NCBI GenBank assembly: GCA_023419535.1
Contig: JAEZXX010000034.1
Location: 62,001 to 126,000, forward strand
Source: Pseudomonadota bacterium
GTDB taxonomy: Bacteria > Pseudomonadota > Alphaproteobacteria > Rhizobiales > Rhizobiaceae
Length of the DNA stretch: 64,000 bases
Reading direction: 5' to 3'
Positions 34,151 to 42,594 of the stretch are shown here, in pieces (the first letter of the stretch is position 1; each line of letters starts with the position of its first letter). The position numbers and the translations under genes were made by a program. Under the pieces are notes generated by a model. The model had not been told where the DNA came from. It did not search any database and was given only the letters and a program-made list of their open reading frames with translations.

Positions 34151-34213
34151 CCCCGGCATGCGCCATCGGCGGCGTTCGAACGCGCCTCGAAGGGCCGCGA
34201 AACTTGCCCGACG

Positions 34214-34240
34214 AAAAAGGCGACGGGTTCCCCCGCCGCC
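34214..34240 (-). terminator. Intrinsic terminator of the PRC-barrel gene
   Basis: On the minus strand an 8-bp GC stem (34233-34240 with 34219-34226, one G-U pair) is followed by five T residues (34218-34214). It lies 26 bases after the stop codon of the gene at 34266. Confidence 0.85.
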
Positions 34241-34265
34241 CTTCGATCCGTCGTGGATGACCGGC

Positions 34266-35048
34266 TTACTGGGCCGGGGCCGGGGCCGGCGCCATGCCGC
34301 CCGTGCCCGCGTCCGTCTCCTCGCCCGTCTCCGGCTCGCCGTAGGCCGGAGCGGCCTCGAGCTCTTCGCGGGTCACCGCCAGGACGATGCGATCCGGCAG
34401 ATTGTCCTCGCCGACCACCGGGGTGGCCGGAGCGGCGTCGGTCGCGGGGGCCGCGGCCGGATCGGCCGTCATGCCGCCGGCAGGCGCCGCGTCGGCGGCC
34501 GGAGCGGTCGGAAGACCGTCCATGCTGCCCGGGCCGAACTCCAGCGCATCCATCGCCACCGCGACGTCCTTGGCGCCGATGCCCAGGAAGCCGCCGACGC
34601 CGACGAGCACCGCGATGACTTCGCCATTCTCGTCGACCAGCACGTCGGAGATGCTGCCGATGCTCTCGCCGGCGGCGTCCTCGACGCTCTTGCCGTTGAG
34701 ATCCGTCACGCGCCAGGCGCCGGTCGGCGGAACCGTCACGAACGGGCCCTCGATGGCCGACCCGGACGAGGCGGTGTCAGCGGGAGCCGGGGTCGTGGCG
34801 GCATCCGGCGCGTCGGCCTCGGCGTCCGGGGTGTCCATGGGCTCTGCGGGCTCGGCCGCGTCCGGAGCGTCCGTTCCCGGCGTTGCGCCCGCCGGGGCGG
34901 TCGCGTCGGCACCACCTACCGGCGGGGTCGCGGTGTCGGTCGCGGGAGCGTCCGTGGCCGGAGCGTCCGGAGCCGGGGTCGTCTGCGCGACGGCGACCAT
35001 CGGGATCATCGCAGTCGCGAGCAGGGCGGGCAGAAGCGTCTTTTTCAT
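34266..35048 (-). CDS. Periplasmic PRC-barrel protein with Ala/Pro-rich linkers
   Basis: Protein of 260 residues with a Sec signal peptide (MKKTLLPALLATAMIPMVAV, cleavage after AQ). A long low-complexity stretch rich in Ala, Pro, Asp and Thr covers about 23-98. A PRC-barrel domain covers about 111-170, recognised by WRVTDLNGKSVEDAAGESIG and ISDVLVDENGEVIAVLVGVG. A second low-complexity linker (about 180-220) precedes a short C-terminal motif DRIVLAVTREELEAAPAYG. Similar secreted PRC proteins are common in Hyphomicrobiales; function is unknown, possibly envelope stress or surface attachment. It is followed by a strong terminator. Confidence 0.85.
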   Translation of the reverse strand: MKKTLLPALLATAMIPMVAVAQTTPAPDAPATDAPATDTATPPVGGADATAPAGATPGTDAPDAAEPAEPMDTPDAEADAPDAATTPAPADTASSGSAIEGPFVTVPPTGAWRVTDLNGKSVEDAAGESIGSISDVLVDENGEVIAVLVGVGGFLGIGAKDVAVAMDALEFGPGSMDGLPTAPAADAAPAGGMTADPAAAPATDAAPATPVVGEDNLPDRIVLAVTREELEAAPAYGEPETGEETDAGTGGMAPAPAPAQ

Positions 35049-35402
35049 TCGGTGTCTCCCGGTGAAGGAACTGATGGAGGCTGAACGTGAGTGCGGCCGG
35101 ATTGTTCCGACGCAGACGAGATAAGGCGCTTCGCTTTACAGTCGAGTCCTTGCGCGTTGCTGCACCGCAACCGGAAGACTACTCCATGGCGGTCTCGGCC
35201 AAGTCCTTCTGGCCTCACCTCTTTTCGCGATGCCGCACGGCTTCATGACGGTTGCGATTCCGTCGTGATCGCCGTTTTACCGGTGGAAGGCGCTCCCACG
35301 GGTCTTTTGAACGAAAAGGGGCGCCGCCCGCGATCTGCGGAGGGCGCCCCTTCGGACGGGCGGCCGCCCGTCAGTCGGTGGACAGGCGGTGGCCCACGGC
35401 CG
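35049..35402 (-). other. Gene-free interval between the PRC gene promoter and the RND operon end
   Basis: A 354-base interval. It contains the promoter region of the PRC-barrel gene (minus strand, starts at 35048; ribosome-binding site GGGAGACACCG) and the terminator of the RND efflux operon (35314-35352). I see no coding frame with family similarity. Confidence 0.55.
35314..35352 (-). terminator. Intrinsic terminator of the RND efflux operon
   Basis: On the minus strand the perfect 10-bp stem AAGGGGCGCC (35352-35343) with GGCGCCCCTT (35325-35316) has a 17-base loop and runs into TTTT (35317-35314). It lies 50 bases downstream of the transporter stop codon. Confidence 0.9.
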
Positions 35403-38400
35403 TCACTCGGCGGGTACGGGTGCGGGTGCCGCGTCCGGCTCCGGACGCCGCTCCTCGGCGACCCGCCGATGTTCCGCACCCCGGCGTTCGAGCTTCTTGT
35501 CCATGCCCGTCAGGCGCAGCACGAAGACGTAGAAGGCCGGCACGAAGAAGATGGCGAGGAGAGTGGCCGCGATCATGCCGCCGATCACCGTCGTGCCGAT
35601 GGCGTTCTGGCTCGCGGCCGAGGCGCCGCTCGCGATCGCCATCGGCAGCACGCCCATGGTGAAGGCGAGCGAGGTCATCAGGATCGGGCGGAAGCGCAGG
35701 CGCGCGGCCTCCACCGTCGCCTCGCGCATCGGCTTGCCCTCCAGCATCAGGTCCTTGGCGAACTCCACGATCAGGATCGCGTTCTTGGCCGACAGACCGA
35801 CGATCGTGATGATGCCGACCGTGAAGTACACGTCGTTCTCAAGGCCCCGCAGCATGACCGCGGCGACCGAACCGATGATGCCGAGCGGCACGACGAGGAT
35901 GACGGCGAAGGGAATCGACCAGCTCTCGTAGAGGGCGGCCAGCAGGAGGAAGACGAACAGGATCGCGAGCCCGATGAGGAACGGCGCCTGGTTGCCGGAC
36001 TGGATCTCCTGAAGCGACTGCCCGGTCCATTCGAAGGCGAAGCCTTCGGGCAGTTCTCCAGCCAGCCTCTCCATCTCAGCGATCGCCGCGCCGGAGGAGT
36101 AGCCCGGCGCCGCGTCACCCGAGAGGCGCACCGCCGGATAGCCGTTGTAGCCGACGATCTGCGAGGACCCGAGCGACCACTCCGCGTCCGCGAAGGCCGA
36201 GAGCGGCACCATGCCCCCTTGCGCGTTGCGCACGTTGAGATTGAGGACGTCCTCGATCCTCATGCGGTAGCCCGCCTCCGCCTGCACGATCACGCGCTGC
36301 ATCCGGCCCGTGTTCGGGAAATCGTTGACATAGGCCGAGCCGAGCGCGGTCGAGATGGTGGTGTTGATGTCGGCGAAGGTGACGCCGAAGGCGTTGGCCT
36401 TCTCGCGATCGATGTTCAGCGCGATCTGCGGGCCGTCCGGGAGACCCTCGAAGTTGACCTGCCCGAGGACGGGGCTCTGGCTCGCGCCGGCGAGAAGCTG
36501 GTCGCGTGCCGCCAGGAGTGCGGCCTGCCCGTTGCCGCCACGGTCCTGCAGGCGGAAGGCGAAGCCGCCGGTCGTACCCAGACCCTGGATCGGCGGCGGG
36601 GAGAGCGCGAAGGCGATGGCGTCGCGGAACTGCAGGAGCCGCATGGTGATCGCCCCCGACAGGGCCTGTGCGCTCTGCTCCGGTCCGCGCTCCGACCAGT
36701 CGTCGAGCGTGATGAAGGCGAGGCCCGAATTCTGGCCTTGGCCCGAGAAAGAGAAGCCCTGGATCGCGAAGATCGAGGTAACGCCCGGCTGCTCCATGAC
36801 GAAGGTCTGCGCCTCGTCCATGACCTCGCGCAGGCGGTTGGTCGTGGAACCGGACGGCCCCTGGAAGTTGGCGATCAGCGTTCCCTGGTCCTCGTCCGGA
36901 AGGAAGGCGGACGGGATCTGGACGTAGAACCAGCCCAGGCCGGCGAGCAGCGCCAGATAGACGATCATCAGGCGGCCGGCGCGCCGCACGACGCGCGAGG
37001 CGCCGTTCTGGTACTTGTGGGTCGTCCAGTCGAAGCCGCGGTTGAACCAGCCGAAGGGGCCGCGCTTGCCGTGATGGTGCCCGGCCTTGATGGGCTTGAG
37101 GAAGGTGGCGCAGAGCGCCGGCGTCAGCGACAGCGCCAGGAACCCCGAGAAGAGGATCGAGGTCGCCATCGTCAGCGAGAACTGCTGGTAGATGATGCCG
37201 ACCGAGCCGGGGAAGAAGGCGAGGGGCACGAACACGGCGGAGAGCACCAGCGTGATGCCGACGATGGCGCCGGTGATCTGGTCCATCGCCTTTCGCGCCG
37301 CCTCCTTCGGCGACAGGCCCTCTTCCGCCATGATGCGCTCGACGTTCTCCACGACGACGATGGCGTCGTCGACGAGGATGCCGATGGCGAGCACCATCGC
37401 GAACATGGTCAACACGTTCACCGAGAAGCCGGCGAAGAGCATCACCGCCAGCGTGCCCGAGAGGGCGATCGGAACGATGAGGGTCGGGATGATCGTGTAG
37501 CGGAAGTTCTGCAGGAACACGAACATGACGATGAAGACGAGGACCACGGCCTCGATCAGCGTCATGATCACCGTCTCGATCGAGGCCGAGACGAAGGGCG
37601 TGGTGTCGTAAGGGATCGAGTAGGTGACGCCCTGCGGGAAGAGGGGCGCCAGCTGTTCCATCACCTCCTGCACGCCGCGCGAGGTGTCCATGGCGTTGCC
37701 GGTCGGCGAAAGCTGGATGGCGAAGGCCGAGGTGGGCTGGCCGTTCAGGAAGGTCGAGAAATTGTAGGTCTCGGCGTCCACCTCGATGCGGGCGACGTCC
37801 GAAAGCCGCACCAGCGAGCCGTCCGGGTTGGAGCGCAGGACGATCTGGCCGAACTCCTCGGGCGTGGTCAGCTGGCCCCGCACGAGGATCGTCGCCGTCG
37901 TCTGCTGCGTGGCCGGGGTCGGCTGGCCGCCGATCGAGCCGGCGGCCACCTGGGCGTTCTGCTGGCTGATGGCGTTCGTTACGTCCGCCGTCGTCAGGTT
38001 CAGACCGACCAGTCGGTCCGGATCGACCCAGACCCGCATCGCGCGCTCGGAGCCGAAGAACTGGGCGCGACCGACGCCGTCGACGCGGCGGACCTCGTTC
38101 AGGACGTTGCGGGAGATGTAGTCGCCGAGAGCGGTCGCATCGAGATCGCTCGTCTCGTCGGCCGTCAGCGAGACGACCATGAGGAAGCCCGCAGAGGCCT
38201 CCTCGACGAGAAGGCCCTGCTGCATCACCTGCTGCGGCAGCGACGATTCGACCCGCCGGATGCGGTTCTGGACGTCGACGAGCGCCTGGCTGATGTCGGT
38301 TCCGGCGATGAAGGTGACGGTGATCTGGACCGATCCGGTCGCGTCCGACACGGACTCGAAATAGATCAGGCCCGGCGTGCCGTTCAGCTCCTCCTCGATC

Positions 38401-38591
38401 GGTCGCGTGACCTGGAGGTAGAGATCCTCGGGCGATGCCCCCGGATAGACCGTCGAGATCGTCACCTGCGGGGGCGCGACGTTCGGGTACTGGGCGACCG
38501 GCAGGTTCGGCAGGGACAGGGCGCCTGCGAGCACGATGAAGATCGCGATCACCCAAGCGAAGATCGGGCGGTCGATGAAGAAACGAGGCAT
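35403..38591 (-). CDS. RND multidrug efflux transporter, AcrB/MexB (HAE1) type
   Basis: Inner-membrane proton-driven pump of 1062 residues. The N terminus MPRFFIDRPIFAWVIAIFIV is diagnostic, and two large periplasmic loops each follow the first helix of a six-helix half. The proton-relay pair is in LAIGILVDDAIVVVENVERI in helix 4, and its counterpart Lys/Thr region appears near ITIVGLSAKNAILIVEFAKD in helix 10. It forms a tripartite pump with the adaptor encoded 50 bases upstream and an outer-membrane channel not present here. Control by the divergent TetR protein is likely. Confidence 0.96.
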   Translation of the reverse strand: MPRFFIDRPIFAWVIAIFIVLAGALSLPNLPVAQYPNVAPPQVTISTVYPGASPEDLYLQVTRPIEEELNGTPGLIYFESVSDATGSVQITVTFIAGTDISQALVDVQNRIRRVESSLPQQVMQQGLLVEEASAGFLMVVSLTADETSDLDATALGDYISRNVLNEVRRVDGVGRAQFFGSERAMRVWVDPDRLVGLNLTTADVTNAISQQNAQVAAGSIGGQPTPATQQTTATILVRGQLTTPEEFGQIVLRSNPDGSLVRLSDVARIEVDAETYNFSTFLNGQPTSAFAIQLSPTGNAMDTSRGVQEVMEQLAPLFPQGVTYSIPYDTTPFVSASIETVIMTLIEAVVLVFIVMFVFLQNFRYTIIPTLIVPIALSGTLAVMLFAGFSVNVLTMFAMVLAIGILVDDAIVVVENVERIMAEEGLSPKEAARKAMDQITGAIVGITLVLSAVFVPLAFFPGSVGIIYQQFSLTMATSILFSGFLALSLTPALCATFLKPIKAGHHHGKRGPFGWFNRGFDWTTHKYQNGASRVVRRAGRLMIVYLALLAGLGWFYVQIPSAFLPDEDQGTLIANFQGPSGSTTNRLREVMDEAQTFVMEQPGVTSIFAIQGFSFSGQGQNSGLAFITLDDWSERGPEQSAQALSGAITMRLLQFRDAIAFALSPPPIQGLGTTGGFAFRLQDRGGNGQAALLAARDQLLAGASQSPVLGQVNFEGLPDGPQIALNIDREKANAFGVTFADINTTISTALGSAYVNDFPNTGRMQRVIVQAEAGYRMRIEDVLNLNVRNAQGGMVPLSAFADAEWSLGSSQIVGYNGYPAVRLSGDAAPGYSSGAAIAEMERLAGELPEGFAFEWTGQSLQEIQSGNQAPFLIGLAILFVFLLLAALYESWSIPFAVILVVPLGIIGSVAAVMLRGLENDVYFTVGIITIVGLSAKNAILIVEFAKDLMLEGKPMREATVEAARLRFRPILMTSLAFTMGVLPMAIASGASAASQNAIGTTVIGGMIAATLLAIFFVPAFYVFVLRLTGMDKKLERRGAEHRRVAEERRPEPDAAPAPVPAE

Positions 38592-38641
38592 CGAGGCGGG
38601 CTCCTTGCCCTCAAGAGGGGCCGCGCGGGGCGCGGCTGCGC

Positions 38642-39937
38642 TTACTGGGCGGAGGCGGCTTGCGGGGCAGCCTCACCTGCGGGCGGTGCCGGTTCGTCAC
38701 CAGCATCCGCGGGCGCCTCCCCGCCGGCTGCGGCCTGATCGGGTGCGCCGGCTGCCGCGTCCGCGGGGGCGGCGGTCTCTGTCCCGACCGGGCCCTCCCA
38801 AGGAACGGGCGTCACCGGGGCGCCGGGACCGGTCTTCTGGAAGCCGTCGACGATCACGCGGTCGCCCGGCTGCAGGCCCGACTGGATGACCGAGCGCTGG
38901 TCGACCTGCCGCGCGATGGCGACCGGCCGCGCTTCCACCGTGTTCTCGGCGGTGACGATGTAGAGGAGGGCGCGCCCGCCCGTGTCGCGCTGAATCGCCT
39001 GGACGGGGACGGCGATGGCGTTCTGGTCGACGCCCTGCTCCACGGCCACGCGCACATACATGCCCGGCAGAAGGGTGCCGTCCGGATTGGGGAACTCGGC
39101 GCGCAGCGTCACCTGTCCGCTGGTCGGTTCCACCGTCGCCTCCGAGAACAGCAGGCGCCCAGGATGAGGATGCTCCGAGCCGTCGTCGAGGAGGAGCCGG
39201 ACCTGAGCGACGTCGGGTTCGACTTCGGTGATCGCCCCCGATTCGAGCGCCTGACGCAGGCGCAGGAGCTGCGAGACCGGCTGCTGGATGTCGGCGTAGA
39301 TGGGCTCGAGCTGCTGGATCGTGGCCAGGGCCTCGGTGCCGGTGGCGCTGACGAGCGCGCCTTCGGTGACCAGTGCGCGGCCGATGCGGCCCGAGATCGG
39401 GGCACGGACGGTCGCGTAGTCGAGCTCGATCTGGGCTTGGCGCAGATTGGCGCGGGCCGAAGCGAGGTCAGCCTCGGCCTGGGCTTGATTCGCCTGCGCG
39501 GTCTCCAGATTGGCGGAGCCGATCGTGTTGCGCTGGACGAGGGTGCGCGTGCGCTCCGCCTCTTGGGCAGCCAGGCGCAGGACGGCCTCCGCCCGCGCGA
39601 CCGCCGCCTGCGCCGCGTCCACCGCGCCCTCGAAGGGCGCGGGGTCGATGCGGAACAGCGGGTCGCCTTCCTCGACGTCCGCACCCTGCTCGAAGACGCG
39701 CTCCAGGACGATGCCGCCGACCCGGGGACGAACCTCCGCGATCCGCGTGGGCGAGATGCGGCCGGGCAGTTCCGAGATGACGGGAATGGCTTCGGGCGCG
39801 GCCTCGACGATGCCGACCGGCGGGGGCGGAGGGGCGGCCTGCTGAGCCTGTGCTCCACTCCCCTGGTCCTCGCCCTGACAGGCGGTCAAAGCGAACAGAG
39901 TTGCCGTCAACAGGCCGAACGAGCGGAACGCGCGCAT
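38642..39937 (-). CDS. RND efflux periplasmic adaptor, AcrA/MexA type lipoprotein
   Basis: Membrane-fusion protein of 431 residues. The lipoprotein signal ends LFALTAC with lipidated Cys20. A biotinyl-lipoyl half motif begins AEVRPRVGGIVLERVFEQGA, a long coiled-coil hairpin (about 100-180) follows, and the second lipoyl half reads ATVRAPISGRIGRALVTEGA. The beta-barrel and membrane-proximal domains end near VIVDGFQKTGPGAPVTPVPW. An unusual Ala/Pro/Glu-rich tail of about 50 residues, with no folded-domain features, extends past the normal end. It is the first gene of the efflux operon. Confidence 0.95.
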   Translation of the reverse strand: MRAFRSFGLLTATLFALTACQGEDQGSGAQAQQAAPPPPPVGIVEAAPEAIPVISELPGRISPTRIAEVRPRVGGIVLERVFEQGADVEEGDPLFRIDPAPFEGAVDAAQAAVARAEAVLRLAAQEAERTRTLVQRNTIGSANLETAQANQAQAEADLASARANLRQAQIELDYATVRAPISGRIGRALVTEGALVSATGTEALATIQQLEPIYADIQQPVSQLLRLRQALESGAITEVEPDVAQVRLLLDDGSEHPHPGRLLFSEATVEPTSGQVTLRAEFPNPDGTLLPGMYVRVAVEQGVDQNAIAVPVQAIQRDTGGRALLYIVTAENTVEARPVAIARQVDQRSVIQSGLQPGDRVIVDGFQKTGPGAPVTPVPWEGPVGTETAAPADAAAGAPDQAAAGGEAPADAGDEPAPPAGEAAPQAASAQ

Positions 39938-39998
39938 ATGTGGCTACCTAAAGAGGAAGAGCGAGCGCGTCGTCGTCCGAGTGCTCGATTGTTTTCCA

Positions 39999-40012
39999 AC
40001 ATACATGTATGT
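39999..40012 (+). promoter_or_regulatory. Perfect 14-bp palindrome between the efflux operon and its TetR gene
   Basis: ACATACATGTATGT reads the same on both strands. It lies in the 102-base divergent intergenic region, 62 bases from the adaptor start and 28 bases from the TetR start. AcrR and TtgR operators also contain a TACATACAT-type half site, so this is a strong candidate for the TetR operator controlling both transcripts. Confidence 0.75.
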
Positions 40013-40039
40013 ATAAATTCTGCAACCGGGAGAGGACCC

Positions 40040-40699
40040 TTGCGACGAACGAAGGCCGAAGCTCTTGAAACCCGCGAGGCGCTGCTCGACGCGTCCGAAG
40101 CGCTCTTCGTCGAGAAGGGCGTCTCCGGAACGAGCCTGACCGACATCGCGAAGGCCGCGGGCCTGACGCGTGGCGCGATCTACTGGCATTTCGCGGACAA
40201 GGCCGCCTTGTTCGAGGCCATGCAGCAACGGGCGTGGCTTCCCCAGGAGTATGTGGCACGCCTCCTGGAAGGCACGCGGACCGGCGATCCGCTGCAGGCG
40301 ATCCACGACGTTGCGATCGAATGCCTGCGAAACTTCGCGGCGGACGAGCGGTCCCAGCGCGTCTATACGATCATGCTGCTCCGCTGCGAGTATGTGGGGG
40401 AGATGAGCGGCGTGCTGCAGCGGATGCGCGAGGCGGACAAGCTGCTCACCGGTGCCGTGCACGCGGCCTTCGCGGACGCGCAGGCGCGCGGCCTCCTGAG
40501 CGAGAACTGGACGGCGGAGACCGCGTCGCTGGCCCACATCTCGATCGTGACCGGCCTCTTCAACCAATGGCTGCGCGGCGAACGCGGCTTCGACCTTCTG
40601 GAGGTCGGCATCCCGATGCTGGAGGCGATGCGCAGGGCCGTCAGCGCCAACGTCTGCGTGCGGCAGCGCGACGGGCTTCGGCGTCTGGCGGTCGGCTGA
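40040..40699 (+). CDS. TetR-family repressor of the RND efflux operon
   Basis: AcrR/TtgR-like regulator of 219 residues. The N terminus RRTKAEALETREALLDASEA leads into the helix-turn-helix TSLTDIAKAAGLTRGAIYWH and FADKAALFEAM. The C-terminal ligand-binding domain follows the AcrR pattern. The start is TTG 40040 with GGGAGAGGA upstream; no ATG fits. It is transcribed away from the adaptor gene with a perfect palindrome between the two, so autoregulation and repression of the pump are inferred. Confidence 0.92.
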   Translation: MRRTKAEALETREALLDASEALFVEKGVSGTSLTDIAKAAGLTRGAIYWHFADKAALFEAMQQRAWLPQEYVARLLEGTRTGDPLQAIHDVAIECLRNFAADERSQRVYTIMLLRCEYVGEMSGVLQRMREADKLLTGAVHAAFADAQARGLLSENWTAETASLAHISIVTGLFNQWLRGERGFDLLEVGIPMLEAMRRAVSANVCVRQRDGLRRLAVG

Positions 40700-40703
40700 G
40701 GCG

Positions 40704-41291
40704 TCAGAAGATTTTCGGCACGACCCGCGCGGTGCGCCCGCAGTAGCGGCGGTACTCCTCGCCGAAGGTCGCCTCCATCATGCGCTCCTCGTCGCCGACC
40801 CGCGAGGCGAAGAGGATGCCGAACCCGACCAGCCCGGCGAGGCCGGCGACGAGGTTCGGCAGGAGCAGCGCCTGGGCCAGCGCCATCAGCCAGAAGGCCG
40901 AGTACATCGGATGCCGGACATGTCGGTAGATGCCGTCGGTCACCAGCTTGTGCTCTTCGCGAATGTCGAGCGAGACCGACCACATCTTGCCCAGCGCCTT
41001 GTGCGTGAGGCGGAAGAGCACGACGGCCCCGACACCGGCCGCGGCGCCGAGGAGCACCTGGACGAGCGACGGTTCGTAGGTGAGGGCGGCAGGAAAGCCG
41101 GTCGCCGCATAGAGACCGGGTACGATGCCGAGACCGGTCAGCGAGATGGCCATGCGGACCGTCTCGGCCGTGCCGCGCCGCGTTCGCACGACGGCGCGCC
41201 GGCGTGCGCGGCGTTCGAAGGGGTAGCGCACGACGTACCAGGCGACGACAGTCAGAACCCACATCGAGATCGCGGCGGCGGTGAGCGTCAT
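40704..41291 (-). CDS. Isoprenylcysteine carboxyl methyltransferase (ICMT)-family membrane protein
   Basis: A 195-residue membrane protein with about four or five transmembrane segments. The C-terminal SAM-binding signature of the ICMT/PEMT superfamily is seen in LVTDGIYRHVRHPMYSAFWL and the later EERMMEATFGEEYRRYCGRT. Bacterial members have mostly unknown acceptors. The ATG at 41291 overlaps the stop of the upstream alpha/beta-hydrolase gene as ATGA, so the two are expected to be made together. Its stop lies 5 bases from the convergent TetR stop. Confidence 0.85.
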   Translation of the reverse strand: MTLTAAAISMWVLTVVAWYVVRYPFERRARRRAVVRTRRGTAETVRMAISLTGLGIVPGLYAATGFPAALTYEPSLVQVLLGAAAGVGAVVLFRLTHKALGKMWSVSLDIREEHKLVTDGIYRHVRHPMYSAFWLMALAQALLLPNLVAGLAGLVGFGILFASRVGDEERMMEATFGEEYRRYCGRTARVVPKIF

Positions 41292-42511
41292 GAGGCGTTC
41301 CGGTTCACGTCCGGCGTGGCCGGACGGCTGGCTGCGAGGGGCGGCACGTCGATGCTTCCCGTCTCGGCATAGCGTTCGAATTCCACCGGGCCCGCGAGGA
41401 TCAGGTGGAACGAATAGGGGTGTCGGCGCTCCGTGCCGTAGACGAACTGCCGGTGCCGGCGGAAGAAGTCGAGGCGGTTGCGGCGACGGTTGCGCTCGCT
41501 GACGAGCTTGCCGAGCGAGATCCGATGGACGACGGGCGCGCGACCGCCCTCGATGCCGAGCGAGCGGGCCGGGTTCGAACGGTAGAAGTTCAGGGGATCG
41601 GAGAGCGACTGCACGTCCACCCAAGGCAGGCGGTGCCCTTCGACGAGCGAACGGACGGCCGCGCGTTGCGCTGTGGCGGCGGGGTGGAGCGCGGTCTTCA
41701 GAAGGCTCGCGCCGACGCTCAGGACATGGACCGGCACCTTCGGCGCCGTGCGCGAGAGAGCCCGGTCGAGCGCCAGGACGGCGAGACCGACGCCGAGGCT
41801 GTGTCCGGCGACGATCACTTCTTCGACATCGCTCCGGCCGAGCCCGTTCTCGATCGCCCGCGCATGGATCGCGACCCGGGCCTCGATCGCGGCGCTGGTT
41901 CCGTGCGCCAGGTCGCGCGCAAAGGCCCAGTCGTCCATCAGCGTCAGGAAGTGCAGGCGTCGGATGCCGTGCCGGGACATCGCGGCAAGGAGGGCCGCGG
42001 CGAGCGGAAGGCTCCAGACCAGCTGCCAGGCCGAGGCGCCGATCGCCCAGGGAAGGGTGGCGACGAAGATCGTCAGGGCCAGCGCGAAGAGGAGGAGCAC
42101 GATCGGGTAGAGGAAGAAGAGACCGTAGCGCCAGCTCGTCCGGAAATAGCGGACGGCGGTTCCGGTCACGGCGAAGTCCGCCAGCGCGCCAAGGCCGGCC
42201 AGAAGCCGCGTCCACGCCGGCTTGCTGCCGTAGAGCGCGATCGTGTCGGACCAGTCGCAGATCACGATCTCGCTCTCGGTCTGCCAGCCCGGACCGGACA
42301 GGCGAACCTCGGAGCGCGGCGTCGCGTCGGGCTCCGAGGGCAGAGCGGGGGAGGCCGGGACGAAGCGGAAATCGATGCCCCAGCATTCGGACGCGATCCG
42401 GGTGCCCGTCTCGAACCGACGCTCGTGGACCTGGGGGGTGAGAGGCTCGAAGCCGGGAAAGAGGAAGACGAGCTTCCGGGTAATCGTCTTCATCGAGCCG
42501 TCGTCAACCAT
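41288..42511 (-). CDS. Membrane-anchored alpha/beta-hydrolase-like protein
   Basis: Protein of 407 residues that I cannot assign to a named family. The nucleophile elbow VEEVIVAGHSLGVGLAVLAL places the predicted Ser at 238, and KLVFLFPGFEPL near the N terminus resembles an oxyanion-hole strand. Two adjacent hydrophobic helices (about 128-150 and 158-180) split the domain before the nucleophile. The predicted catalytic Asp may be in VDVQSLSDPLNFY, and the His in GRAPVVHRISLGKL. ATG 42511 has GGAGG just upstream; an internal ATG at 42493 lacks one. It is coupled to the ICMT-like methyltransferase gene, so a lipid or prenyl-type substrate is conceivable. Confidence 0.76.
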   Translation of the reverse strand: MVDDGSMKTITRKLVFLFPGFEPLTPQVHERRFETGTRIASECWGIDFRFVPASPALPSEPDATPRSEVRLSGPGWQTESEIVICDWSDTIALYGSKPAWTRLLAGLGALADFAVTGTAVRYFRTSWRYGLFFLYPIVLLLFALALTIFVATLPWAIGASAWQLVWSLPLAAALLAAMSRHGIRRLHFLTLMDDWAFARDLAHGTSAAIEARVAIHARAIENGLGRSDVEEVIVAGHSLGVGLAVLALDRALSRTAPKVPVHVLSVGASLLKTALHPAATAQRAAVRSLVEGHRLPWVDVQSLSDPLNFYRSNPARSLGIEGGRAPVVHRISLGKLVSERNRRRNRLDFFRRHRQFVYGTERRHPYSFHLILAGPVEFERYAETGSIDVPPLAASRPATPDVNRNAS

Positions 42512-42594
42512 CGTCCTCCGCCGGAGTCTCGGCTAACGCGTTTGACCGCCCCACCGCAAGGCGGGGCGGAGGATCCTACGGTTCCGTGATCCGG

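Noticed and set aside
35091..38738. Very long open frame on the plus strand opposite the RND transporter gene
   Set aside because: Codon bias of the high-GC transporter gene on the other strand suppresses stops. The translation is Asp/Arg/His-rich with no domain, and the minus strand encodes an unmistakable RND protein.
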